A DNA stretch of 61,823 nt from a virus. Positions within the stretch are counted from its first letter, which is position 1. Each line of letters starts with the position of its first letter. Under the pieces are notes generated by a model that made no database searches, had not been told where the DNA came from, and was given only the letters and a program-made list of their open reading frames with translations. The position numbers and the translations under genes were made by a program. Of this stretch, positions 50,485 through 58,210 are shown piece by piece. The stretch is from the IMG/VR virus record IMGVR_UViG_3300022928_000025, positions 1 through 61,823 of that record, one strand, 5' to 3'.

Positions 50485-51233
50485 AAATTGAATTTGGCAC
50501 TGAGCCATTGAAAGACTACATCGAAGAAGCACCAGACTTAGGTGACATTCGTGCGTGGTCCTACTCCTCTCTCAAGACTTTCGAGCAATGTCCATATCGT
50601 GTGTATATACAGAAAGTTAAAAAGATATCAGAAGATAGCGGTCCAGCAGCCGAAAGAGGCACGCAGATACACCAGCAAGCTGAGGATTATGTTAACGGCA
50701 CGCTTGGTGAATTCCCAGACACCCTTGCTAAATTTAAAACTCAATTTGAACAGCTTCGTGAGTTGTTTATCGAAGCCAAAGTAGAGCTCGAAGGTGAATG
50801 GGGATTTACTCTCGACTGGGCACCTACTGGCTGGCTCGTTGGCGACACATGGGCACGCATCAAGCTCGATGCTTTGGTTAATGAAGATGAAACCTCAGCC
50901 CGAGTGATTGACTACAAGACAGGCAAGAAGTGGGGCAACGAGATACCTCACGGCCAGCAAGCTCTGCTGTATGCCATCGCAACATTCTTACGATACCCAC
51001 ACCTCGAGCATGCACGAACCGAGCTGTGGTATCTCGATAAAGGCGAGACAACTATCAAAGATTTCTCTCGCAACGACGCGTTAGCTTTCCTACCAGGAAT
51101 TTATAAACGCGCCATCACCATGACTACCGCCAAAGACTTTCCTCCTAAACCAAGTGAAAGTGCCTGTCGCTGGTGTAGTTATAAAAATCCAACTGAAGAT
51201 GAGCCTGCTCCGTGCAGGTGGGGGGTAGCATGA
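50481..51233 (+). CDS. Cas4/RecB-like PD-(D/E)XK nuclease
   Basis: 250 residues. AWSYSSLKTFEQCPYRVYIQ opens it; AERGTQIHQQAEDY is the GxxxH box; KLDALVNEDE then ARVIDYKTGKKW is the D-x-K catalytic site, followed by the QxxxY helix (GQQALLYAIA). Cysteines in EQC and in the C-terminal SACRWCSYKN, APCRW could hold an Fe-S cluster, as in Cas4 and AddB. It is probably the replication-linked exonuclease. Confidence 0.85.
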   Translation: MKIEFGTEPLKDYIEEAPDLGDIRAWSYSSLKTFEQCPYRVYIQKVKKISEDSGPAAERGTQIHQQAEDYVNGTLGEFPDTLAKFKTQFEQLRELFIEAKVELEGEWGFTLDWAPTGWLVGDTWARIKLDALVNEDETSARVIDYKTGKKWGNEIPHGQQALLYAIATFLRYPHLEHARTELWYLDKGETTIKDFSRNDALAFLPGIYKRAITMTTAKDFPPKPSESACRWCSYKNPTEDEPAPCRWGVA

Positions 51234-51583
51234 TCGAAGATCCAGTATTAGCAGCAGAAGCACGTCACGATTACATGCAGTCAGAGTGGGAAAAACACTG
51301 GGACTCGTATGAAGCAACTCACGAGTACAAAGAACATTTGCAAGCTGAATTCGAAAATCTCGTCAGAGATCCTGATAATTTTTGGGAAGCTTGGGGTTAT
51401 GACGGGTTTTCTGCTTATGCCCCTGCAGACAGAATCACAAAAATAGAAGCTGATTTAATGACTGCAGTAATTGCTCAGGACTATGACTATTTAGGCCGCT
51501 TCATTTCATCTCAGTTCACACACTACTTCACGTCAACCGCAGAGGACAAAGTTAGGGAAAATTATGACCATACCACTCATTAA
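51230..51583 (+). CDS. Hypothetical acidic protein
   Basis: 117 residues from the ATG that overlaps the previous stop. Helical and acidic (EWEKHWDSYEATHEYKEHLQ), then AWGYDGFSAYAP. No recognised motif. Adjacent membrane genes follow. Confidence 0.5.
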   Translation: MIEDPVLAAEARHDYMQSEWEKHWDSYEATHEYKEHLQAEFENLVRDPDNFWEAWGYDGFSAYAPADRITKIEADLMTAVIAQDYDYLGRFISSQFTHYFTSTAEDKVRENYDHTTH

Positions 51584-51725
51584 AAAAATTCAATTATCAA
51601 TTATCTCCTTATTATTTATAGCCATTGGGCTTTCATTATTTAGCCACGCAGTAAGCCTTGCATTCATAGGCTTGCTTGCGTTCGGCCTAATATTTCTTGC
51701 GACACAAATCATTCGGAGTGATTGA
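51564..51725 (+). CDS. Small two-helix membrane protein
   Basis: 53 residues, two membrane helices (ISLLFIAIGLSLFSHAV and LAFIGLLAFGLIFLATQI). Start overlaps the preceding gene by 20 nt and the stop overlaps the next start. Function unknown; early membrane proteins of this type often act in superinfection exclusion. Confidence 0.55.
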   Translation: MTIPLIKKIQLSIISLLFIAIGLSLFSHAVSLAFIGLLAFGLIFLATQIIRSD

Positions 51726-51913
51726 TGACCCAGTTAATCTTGCGCGTAATTAACGTTATCGAAGTCTTATCTATTTATTACGCTATCAAACACAAACGTC
51801 AAGGAGACCGCAATGCTACTGAACAACAACAACATCAAGCGGATACATGTCAACCAGCACAACATCCGCAGCAACCTCAAGAACAATCACAACCTACCAC
51901 CACTGACTGTTAA
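51725..51913 (+). CDS. Small protein with membrane helix and Gln/Pro-rich tail
   Basis: 62 residues. ATGA overlap upstream. N-terminal membrane helix (LILRVINVIEVLSIYYAI), then a Gln/Pro-rich tail (QHPQQPQEQSQPTTTDC). The last 101 nt are shared in another frame with 51813-52076, which has the better ribosome site, so the tail may be a by-product. Confidence 0.4.
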   Translation: MTQLILRVINVIEVLSIYYAIKHKRQGDRNATEQQQHQADTCQPAQHPQQPQEQSQPTTTDC

Positions 51914-52076
51914 AACTTCTAAATCAAACATTATCTGCCATGACGTTGTTATTCATGGCTCATCTCGTGTCGTGTACTCACCTGATAAACCCTTGTCATG
52001 TGGCGCGCGAGTATGGATAGAAACACACTCACCCATTGAAACCACGGAGGATCAACCATGTTCATTACAGGTTTAA
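51813..52076 (+). CDS. Hypothetical protein overlapping its neighbour
   Basis: 87 residues. AAGGAG lies 7 nt ahead of the ATG. Asn-rich start (LLNNNNIKR), then VKTSKSNIICHDVVIHGSSR and SPDKPLSCGARVWIETHSP. The C-terminal pattern (RVVYSPDKPL, GARVWIET) shares the RVWIE motif with the N-terminal domain of the methyltransferase. Function unknown. Confidence 0.55.
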   Translation: MLLNNNNIKRIHVNQHNIRSNLKNNHNLPPLTVKTSKSNIICHDVVIHGSSRVVYSPDKPLSCGARVWIETHSPIETTEDQPCSLQV

Positions 52077-52348
52077 TTGCCGCCCTCGGCATGCTTTTTC
52101 TTATTTTCAAGTTCGGTATTCGTAAAGTTATTTCTTACGACATCTTCTTTGACATAGCTATCACCGGCTTTTTGCTCTGGTCTTTCGCCGGCACATACTC
52201 TGGCATGATGGCAGCTATGTTCGGCGGCATGCTTGTGTCAATCGTGTTGTTTGTTATGAAACGCACTATGACTCACGAGCGCCTTGGCTTTTCAAAGCGC
52301 CTTAAGTTCCCTTACTTCAGTTTCGGATGGCAGGAGATTCAGCCGTAG
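52058..52348 (+). CDS. Integral membrane protein
   Basis: 96 residues with three probable membrane helices (FITGLIAALGMLFLIFKFG, YDIFFDIAITGFLLWSFAG, GMMAAMFGGMLVSIVLFV) and a basic tail (KRLKFPYFSFGWQ). GAGGATCAACC precedes the ATG. Likely a host-membrane protein made early; no family recognised. Confidence 0.6.
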   Translation: MFITGLIAALGMLFLIFKFGIRKVISYDIFFDIAITGFLLWSFAGTYSGMMAAMFGGMLVSIVLFVMKRTMTHERLGFSKRLKFPYFSFGWQEIQP

Positions 52349-52563
52349 TGCCTAAACGTCACCCTCAAATGTTTTTTACTTACCAAGACATTACCTATCG
52401 CTACGAGCTTCATACAGATCCGCCCGAAGCGATGTATTGGTCTACTTATCGAATCAAACCTAGCCAACTTAAAATCTTTGACGCCAATGGAAAGCAAGTG
52501 TTTGGCGAAGCCAAGGAGCAATTATTGAATGACATTGACAGCGAGCGACCTAATAACAACTGA
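52348..52563 (+). CDS. Hypothetical small protein
   Basis: 71 residues from a GTG that overlaps the previous stop (TAGTG); an ATG at 52327 is also in frame. AGGAG at 52331-52335 precedes. FFTYQDITYRYELHTDPPEA and KIFDANGKQVF: beta-rich, small. No function. Confidence 0.5.
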   Translation: MPKRHPQMFFTYQDITYRYELHTDPPEAMYWSTYRIKPSQLKIFDANGKQVFGEAKEQLLNDIDSERPNNN

Positions 52564-53260
52564 CCGAACCCACCGTACTAGATACCTTAAATCTATATCA
52601 GCGCCTGACGAAAATATGCTCAAGCCTGCTTCTCACAATAAAAAACTCGGCGGCAAAGTAGCCATTAAAAAATGGCAGCACATGCCAATGTATGCTTTGA
52701 CCCTCGAAGAGCGGCACAGTTGCACTACATCGTGTGCGCAATACACTATCTGCTACGGTAACAACATGCCGTTTGCCAAGCGCCACGATCATACTGACCC
52801 CGCTTTCTTCAAGAAACTCGCTCAAAGCATACAAGCTGTTGCTTCCCAGAAGAAAAATGCAGACGGTTTTGTAGTACGGCTGCACGTACTTGGCGACTTC
52901 TTTAGTGAAAAGTATGTATCAGCTTGGCAATTGGCACTTATCAAGCATCAAGGGTTACGTGTCTTTGGGTATACACACCATCGGCACGACTCCCCTATCG
53001 GTAAGCGCCTTGCAGGACTAAATCAACTCTACCCAGACCGTTTCCAAATTCGTTTTAGCGACGACATGGGCACTCAATTCAGGGCGCGAGTAATACAAGG
53101 CACTTATGACAAGTCACTTAAACACTTTATCAATTACGACAAACAAGAGGTACAGAACGATGAACTCGTTTGCCCAGAACAACTTGGTAAGACAAGCGGC
53201 TGTTCAACCTGCGGCTATTGCTGGTCAAGCTCAAAACCAGTCATTTTTCTTGCCCACTAG
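52529..53260 (+). CDS. Cysteine-rich phage protein (gp88-like)
   Basis: 243 residues. HSCTTSCAQYTICYGNNMPF near residue 65, then RLHVLGDFFSEKYVSAWQLA, RVFGYTHHRHDSPIGKRLAG, RFSDDMGTQFRAR, and CPEQLGKTSGCSTCGYCW near the end. This order of Cys-containing motifs with a barrel-like centre matches the family of mycobacteriophage gene 88-like proteins common in phages and plasmids. The cysteines could hold an iron-sulfur cluster, and the barrel recalls radical-SAM folds. Reaction unknown. Confidence 0.65.
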   Translation: MTLTASDLITTDRTHRTRYLKSISAPDENMLKPASHNKKLGGKVAIKKWQHMPMYALTLEERHSCTTSCAQYTICYGNNMPFAKRHDHTDPAFFKKLAQSIQAVASQKKNADGFVVRLHVLGDFFSEKYVSAWQLALIKHQGLRVFGYTHHRHDSPIGKRLAGLNQLYPDRFQIRFSDDMGTQFRARVIQGTYDKSLKHFINYDKQEVQNDELVCPEQLGKTSGCSTCGYCWSSSKPVIFLAH

Positions 53261-54650
53261 TATTAGTAATGCTAATATTATGGTCCGAAAAGATGGATCT
53301 GGTATGGAAGCATTCGCGCATCAAACAAAGACTACAGAGCACATACTCGCTCATCCCCGTAGTCTCATCACATCTGACCCAGGAACTGGCAAAACCAGAT
53401 CCGTTATCGATGCTTTTGCTGTACGCGGCGGTAAGATGTTAGTTCTTGCCCCGCTTTCTATATTGCAAGCTAGCTGGGGAGACGACATTGATAAATTCTC
53501 TCCAAGCCTATCTTACTCAATAGCCTATGCCAAAAATCGTGACAAAGCGTTTAACTCTGACGCTCAGGTTGTTATTACTAATCACGACGCGGTTAAGTGG
53601 CTCCTTAAGAACAAGCAGCTGCTATCTAGTTTTGACACCATTTGCATCGACGAGTTTACAGCCTTTAAGAACAAAGACTCTCAGCGCAGCAAAGCCCTAG
53701 CAAAGCTTATACAAACCTTTAACTTCCGCGTTGCTATGTCCGGTACGCCAAACAGCAACACTATACTGGACATTTGGCACCCAACATTCCTAATGGACGA
53801 TGGCGAGCGATTGGGTAGACGCTTTTATTCGTTTCGTTCACACGTCTGTACCTCTCGCTTCAATGGTTTTGCAAATGAGTGGGTCGACAAGGAAGACTCT
53901 GAAGAAATAGTCGCTGCTGCACTTAGCGACATTAACATTCGCTACTCTCTTGAAGACTGTATCGATATGCCACCTCAGAGTTTCCATACCATGCACACTG
54001 AGCTGCCTCCGCAAATCAGGCAGGCTTACGAAACACTTGCCCAAGACAACGTGTTGTACACCGGTGCAGCAACAATCAATGCCGTTAACGCCGGCGCCAA
54101 AGTCAAAAAGCTTTTACAGCTGTGTACTGGCGCTATCTATGACGAGAACGGTGAGTCACAGAAAATACACACAGAGCGTTATGAGTTAGTCATTGATCTA
54201 GTCGAGGCTAGGAAGCAGTCGTTAGTTGCCTTCAACTGGAAACATGAGCGCAAGGCACTTACCGAGTTAGCTGACAAACGCAAAATTAAATACGCAGTTA
54301 TCGACGGCGACACACCCGCCCACAAACGTGGAGATATAGTAGACAGGTTACAAGCCGGTCAGCTGCAAGTCGTCTTTGCCCACCCACAGTCTGCCGGCCA
54401 CGGTCTCACAATGACCAAAGCGACAGCAGTAATCTGGGCTTCACCTACTTACAACGCAGAACATTACCAACAATTTAATCGACGCATCTATCGCGCCGGA
54501 CAGACTAAGAAGACAGAAGTAATTCACATAGCCGCCAAGGATACGTGGGAACCCGACGTCTACGACAAGCTGTCTCACAAAGTAAGCAAGATGGATGACC
54601 TATTACTTATCTTAAACAAACTCCATAAGGACGGACCAAATGACCATTAA
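53160..54650 (+). CDS. SNF2/superfamily 2 DNA helicase
   Basis: 496 residues from the ATG at 53160, which has AAGAGG 9 nt upstream; an upstream in-frame start at 53106 has none. Motifs: I SDPGTGKTRSV, II ICIDEFTAF (DEFT in place of DEAH), III AMSGTPNSN, V FAHPQSAGHGLTM, VI FNRRIYRAGQTKK, as in SNF2-type translocases. It remodels or unwinds DNA during replication or recombination. The 5' part of the gene carries the operator-promoter 53250-53278. Confidence 0.85.
   Translation: MNSFAQNNLVRQAAVQPAAIAGQAQNQSFFLPTSISNANIMVRKDGSGMEAFAHQTKTTEHILAHPRSLITSDPGTGKTRSVIDAFAVRGGKMLVLAPLSILQASWGDDIDKFSPSLSYSIAYAKNRDKAFNSDAQVVITNHDAVKWLLKNKQLLSSFDTICIDEFTAFKNKDSQRSKALAKLIQTFNFRVAMSGTPNSNTILDIWHPTFLMDDGERLGRRFYSFRSHVCTSRFNGFANEWVDKEDSEEIVAAALSDINIRYSLEDCIDMPPQSFHTMHTELPPQIRQAYETLAQDNVLYTGAATINAVNAGAKVKKLLQLCTGAIYDENGESQKIHTERYELVIDLVEARKQSLVAFNWKHERKALTELADKRKIKYAVIDGDTPAHKRGDIVDRLQAGQLQVVFAHPQSAGHGLTMTKATAVIWASPTYNAEHYQQFNRRIYRAGQTKKTEVIHIAAKDTWEPDVYDKLSHKVSKMDDLLLILNKLHKDGPNDH
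53250..53278 (+). promoter_or_regulatory. Promoter with operator (site 7) inside the helicase gene
   Basis: TTGCCC (53250-53255), 17 bp, TAATAT (53273-53278). Operator TATTAG-TAATG-CTAATA at 53261-53277. An ATG follows directly at 53280, in frame with the helicase. Confidence 0.65.
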
Positions 54651-55005
54651 TGACTTAATCAATGCACGCTTAGATATTCGCCACAAACTCGCAGATCTTT
54701 CTAAGCAAGAAAAAGCACTCAAAGCTGAACAATCTGAATTAGATTGGCAGCTTATGACCAAATTGGACGATCAGGGCTTGTCACGCACGGCTAACGACAC
54801 AGCCACGATCTCCATAAGTGAAGAAGTTGTACCTGAAGTACAAGACTGGGATGAGTTGTATAAGTACATAACATCTACAGGCGACTTCTCGCTTGTGCAG
54901 CGGCGCATGTCGTCAACTGCATACAGAGAATTGAGGGGCCAAGGGGACAATGTTCCAGGCGTAGCAGATAGGACCATCCGAAAACTCAATGTTAGAGCAC
55001 TTTAA
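54640..55005 (+). CDS. Hypothetical coiled-coil protein
   Basis: 121 residues. A long N-terminal coiled coil (LADLSKQEKALKAEQSELDW) is followed by a small domain (ISISEEVVPEVQDWDELYKY) and VQRRMSSTAYREL. This layout is common in phage proteins after helicase genes. Overlaps the helicase by 11 nt. No function assigned. Confidence 0.55.
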   Translation: MTINDLINARLDIRHKLADLSKQEKALKAEQSELDWQLMTKLDDQGLSRTANDTATISISEEVVPEVQDWDELYKYITSTGDFSLVQRRMSSTAYRELRGQGDNVPGVADRTIRKLNVRAL

Positions 55006-55026
55006 TCAATTATTAGGTAATCAATT

Positions 55027-55731
55027 ATGACAGCTAAAACCACAGAAGTAGCAACAACAAAGCCAGCACCTTCATTCCTCGCAGCGACCAACGCTACACC
55101 TGACTTTCTAAAAGAAACTGGGCGCGGTAACGAAAACGTTGGCGACAACATTGAAATACCACGCATTAAACTTCTTCAGAAGATGAACGACGAGGTCGAC
55201 AAGCACCACTCTAATTACATCGAAGGCGCTCAACCAGGACAGTTCTTAAATGTTTTATCTAAAGAATTGCATGACGAGATCTATGTTATCTCAGTTAACT
55301 TCCGCGTTGAGTATGTCATCTGGCGAAAGCGTGAAGCAGGCGGCGGTAAGCAGGGAACATTTGACTCTCGACAAGAAGCACTTAACTGGATTTCAGAGCA
55401 GCCTGAGAAAGACCAAGCTACCTTTGACTTGTCAGAGAACCATCAACACTTGTTGCTGTGTTATGACGAAGTGACAGGATCTTTACGCAACACGCCATGC
55501 ATTATGGACTTCTCAGGCTCTAAGCTTCGCGTATCGAAGAACTGGAACTCTAAGATCCTCGAGCGCGGCGGCGACCGTTTCAGCACGATATGGAAGTTTA
55601 AACCGCAGATCCAGTCAAATGACAAGGGTTCATGGGTTAATATTGCCGCTGACTACATGGGTTTTGTTGCTAACGAAAATGATTATAAGCAAGCAGAAGA
55701 GCTGTATCTAAGCACCAATAATACTCACTAA
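55027..55731 (+). CDS. Hypothetical replication-region protein
   Basis: 234 residues. PRIKLLQKMNDEVDKHHSNY and PGQFLNVLSKELHDEIYVIS are followed by VNFRVEYVIWRKREAGGGKQ, with an acidic start and end. Proteins with this pattern occur next to primase and nuclease genes in marine podoviruses and are often suggested to bind ssDNA. The beta content would allow an OB fold, but no motif proves it. Confidence 0.55.
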   Translation: MTAKTTEVATTKPAPSFLAATNATPDFLKETGRGNENVGDNIEIPRIKLLQKMNDEVDKHHSNYIEGAQPGQFLNVLSKELHDEIYVISVNFRVEYVIWRKREAGGGKQGTFDSRQEALNWISEQPEKDQATFDLSENHQHLLLCYDEVTGSLRNTPCIMDFSGSKLRVSKNWNSKILERGGDRFSTIWKFKPQIQSNDKGSWVNIAADYMGFVANENDYKQAEELYLSTNNTH

Positions 55732-55753
55732 TTACACAAACTGCTGCTAATTA

Positions 55754-56143
55754 ATGAACGAGCATAGCTTCATCAAAGCTATTCATAAGAGTCTTCCAGC
55801 TGAAGTTTATCGCTGGAAGATTCATGACACTTTTACCGGAGGGGTCCCAGATACCCTGTATGCTGGCCCTTCGGGTATTCTGTTTGTAGAATATAAGTGG
55901 CTGAAATCATTACCTAAAAAAGAAAATACCCCGATTAATCTGGGGCTATCTCAACTCCAAATCAATTGGCTAGATAAGTTTCACTCCTATAGTCAAAACG
56001 TAGCAGTAGCCGTAGGGTACTCAGATGGCGTCTTATTATTCACTAATAAAGATTGGACAAAGGATATTAACGTAGCTAATATCCAAAAATATAGCCTTTC
56101 ACGTAAAGACTATATAAGTTTCATAATTAACACTACGCAGTAA
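55754..56143 (+). CDS. VRR-NUC-like nuclease
   Basis: 129 residues. GGVPDTLYAGPSG followed by ILFVEYKWLKSLP and LGLSQLQINWLDKF gives a PD...(D/E)xK active site: Asp in GGVPD, Glu and Lys in VEYK, and the Q-x-x-W helix as in VRR-NUC enzymes. It is probably a junction-resolving or repair nuclease. Its stop codon falls inside the first repressor operator. Confidence 0.7.
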   Translation: MNEHSFIKAIHKSLPAEVYRWKIHDTFTGGVPDTLYAGPSGILFVEYKWLKSLPKKENTPINLGLSQLQINWLDKFHSYSQNVAVAVGYSDGVLLFTNKDWTKDINVANIQKYSLSRKDYISFIINTTQ

Positions 56144-56185
56144 GGATTACTGCAACTACCCAACTACGCAGTAAGGATTACTGCA
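56132..56185. promoter_or_regulatory. Two copies of a 17-bp palindrome, GCAGTAA-GGA-TTACTGC, ahead of the repressor
   Basis: A 23-bp unit (ACTACGCAGTAAGGATTACTGCA broken as ACTAC + 17-mer + A) occurs at 56132-56154 and 56163-56185. The palindromes at 56137-56153 and 56168-56184 are 31 bp apart, three helical turns, so bound dimers face the same side. The repressor ATG is 15 nt later. Autoregulatory operators are the simplest reading. Confidence 0.8.
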
Positions 56186-56199
56186 GCAACGGAGCATGT

Positions 56200-56814
56200 A
56201 TGCAAACCGTACCGAAGCCAATAACGAACGATGTTAAGACTTCAAATCTCAAGAAAGTTTGGAACGAAAAGAAACGAATTCTTGATATCACTCAGCAGAC
56301 AGCTGCTCAACAACTAGGGATTACGCAAGGAGCATTTTCTCAGTATCTCAATGGCCATTGCCCACTTAATGAAAAGGCTACTATGAAAATAGCCAAATTC
56401 TTAGGTGTTCACCCTGAAGTCATTGATCCTAATTTCAGAGATAACGTTAATATTATAAAACGTCATCAATGGAAAGCGGTTGTTTCTCACACGTCATCAG
56501 ACGCTAATAAAGAACTAGGTGAACTGGTAGAAAGTAAGTTTGATGAGCAGCCTTTGTATATAAGAATAGATAAGGTTACGAAGATTTTTGATCCTAACGG
56601 TGAACTTATATCGATCCTACCGAAAGAAGCTTTATTAGCGCTTATAGACATCCGAAATCCGAAGTACCCCGTCAAAAGAAAATGCAAAGATAACATATAT
56701 GCAATTGTGAGTAAGAATAAAAAATCTTACTCTTTTATATGTGATTCAAGGCCACCCGCCTATGGAAACAATACAGTTACTATTTATCAAGTGGTAAATG
56801 TTGTTTATTTGTAA
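56200..56814 (+). CDS. XRE-family phage repressor without S24 peptidase site
   Basis: 204 residues. HTH at about 25-80: TAAQQLGITQGAFSQYLNG and MKIAKFLGVHPEVI. The C-terminal part (LYIRIDKVTKIFDPNGELIS to VVNVVYL) is beta-rich but has no Ser/Lys pair of a LexA-type self-cleaving domain, so SOS-induced cleavage is unlikely. Probably the lysogeny repressor; GGAG is 5 nt ahead of the ATG. Confidence 0.75.
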   Translation: MQTVPKPITNDVKTSNLKKVWNEKKRILDITQQTAAQQLGITQGAFSQYLNGHCPLNEKATMKIAKFLGVHPEVIDPNFRDNVNIIKRHQWKAVVSHTSSDANKELGELVESKFDEQPLYIRIDKVTKIFDPNGELISILPKEALLALIDIRNPKYPVKRKCKDNIYAIVSKNKKSYSFICDSRPPAYGNNTVTIYQVVNVVYL

Positions 56815-56855
56815 CACCTTTTGGCTCCTTTTAATTAAACAGTTCAAGTCTACTT

Positions 56856-56889
56856 AATTAGTTGTACTAATAATTTATTTATATATACT
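56856..56889 (+). promoter_or_regulatory. Promoter with operator (site 8, one mismatch), upstream of xis
   Basis: AATTAG-TTGTA-CTAATA at 56856-56872 differs from the consensus in the first base. TTGTAC (56862-56867), 16 bp, TATACT (56884-56889) is a fair promoter; the start point would lie near 56896 with a normal ribosome site AGGAG before the ATG at 56927. Confidence 0.6.
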
Positions 56890-56926
56890 AATTAAATAGC
56901 TTTTTAGTTATTAAAACAGGAGTTCT

Positions 56927-57154
56927 TTGATGCTTTCTAAACTATTACTTCAGTGTCATGGCCCTTTAATGGACATGGACGACTTAGCAGGCGCGCTTAA
57001 AATAAAACGTGAGTCTCTCTACCAACGAATTTACTACGGGAAACTAGAGATTCCCCACATGAAGAACGGAAAGAAGTATCTATTCAAAACACAGGATGTC
57101 GCTGAATACATACAAAGTGAGTTTGAACGAGCTACTTCTTTAACTACCCATTGA
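56927..57154 (+). CDS. xis: Excisionase-like HTH protein (MerR/HTH_17 type)
   Basis: 75 residues. DMDDLAGALKIKRESLYQRI, YYGKLEIPHMKNGKKYLFKT and QDVAEYIQSE is the winged-helix pattern of excisionases and HTH_17 proteins. It runs towards the integrase and overlaps its 3' end by 11 nt on the opposite strand. It likely controls the direction of recombination and may act as a second regulator of the operators. Confidence 0.7.
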   Translation: MMLSKLLLQCHGPLMDMDDLAGALKIKRESLYQRIYYGKLEIPHMKNGKKYLFKTQDVAEYIQSEFERATSLTTH

Positions 57155-58190
57155 GCTTATCTACTAAAGACGACGCATTTAGCTGTGTGTACCGCAGCAG
57201 CTGCTTCCAATCTTTATGTCCTGATATTCTCGCCACCTCTTGGATCTGAAGACCTTTTTCAAAGAACCGAGAGACAGCTTCGTGCCGAAGATCGTGGAAG
57301 TGAAGTTCTGGTAACCCAGCTTCTTCCCGTACCTTCACGAACCTATCACTAATTGATTGAGCTAACTTCACCCCTGGAAAGACAGCGCCTGTCCGTTTAC
57401 TTTCAACCGGCACCCAAGTCTTAAGAACCTCCAACGCCTTATTTGACACTGGTATGATCTGGTTATTACCCATCTTTTCACTTGGGTGCTTCCGGTCTTT
57501 AATAAAAATAGTGCTCTGTTTGAAGTCGACATCCTTCCACTGCAACGCTTGGATCTCTCCTTGCCGCATGCCAGTTTCAACTGCCAGCATAATGATTGGC
57601 CCTATCCATCCCGAGTGGTGCTTTAAGCTGGCCTCCATAAGCTGTTTCAGTTCCTGATCACTTACTCTACGCTCCCTCCTGCGACTACCACCCACCAAAC
57701 CTATCTTTGACAGCGCTGACAGCGCGTCTCTTGCTGGGTTAGATGGCAGGTCTACGCCCCACAAAGTCCTAGCGTGGTCTATGGTCTGGGCGACGTAAGT
57801 AAGCTGCTGGTTAAGAGTAGACCTGCTGATTGGCGCTCGGCCCTTGTACCCTGCCCTTCGCTTCTCGGCATATTTAAATAACATGTCGGGCGTAAGCTGA
57901 ATAACACGCACACCTTTAAAATGCTCGGCTGTCATTTTAATGGTGGTCATCTTGCTACGTGCAAAGGGTCGATGGGGGTGAACTTCGTCGATGTACCGAT
58001 GTAGCAGGTAGTCTAGCGTGTAGCCTTCGACTGCTTTAGATTTAGGCAGTGGTTCAGACTTAAGTTCTGCCTTTTTAAGGACAGCCCAATTCTCTGCAGC
58101 TGCTTTTGTGGGGAAGGTTTTATTATATCGCTTACGGTTATGAGAGATGACGCATAACCAGCTGTTACCCCGTCTTGTAATACTCGCCAT
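57144..58190 (-). CDS. int: Tyrosine integrase
   Basis: 348 residues. N-terminal arm-binding beta domain (ITRRGNSWLCVISHNRKRYN), core-binding helices, and a catalytic domain with Arg209 (ETGMRQGEI), Lys231 or Lys234, His299 and Arg302 (HFHDLRHEA), His325 (ISGHKDW), Tyr334 (LLRYTQ). All residues of the R-K-H-R-H-Y set are in place, so the enzyme should be active. It catalyses recombination between attP (upstream, 58211-58444) and attB. Confidence 0.93.
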   Translation of the reverse strand: MASITRRGNSWLCVISHNRKRYNKTFPTKAAAENWAVLKKAELKSEPLPKSKAVEGYTLDYLLHRYIDEVHPHRPFARSKMTTIKMTAEHFKGVRVIQLTPDMLFKYAEKRRAGYKGRAPISRSTLNQQLTYVAQTIDHARTLWGVDLPSNPARDALSALSKIGLVGGSRRRERRVSDQELKQLMEASLKHHSGWIGPIIMLAVETGMRQGEIQALQWKDVDFKQSTIFIKDRKHPSEKMGNNQIIPVSNKALEVLKTWVPVESKRTGAVFPGVKLAQSISDRFVKVREEAGLPELHFHDLRHEAVSRFFEKGLQIQEVARISGHKDWKQLLRYTQLNASSLVDKLNG

Positions 58191-58210
58191 ACATGGCTCC
58201 CGAAACTTAA

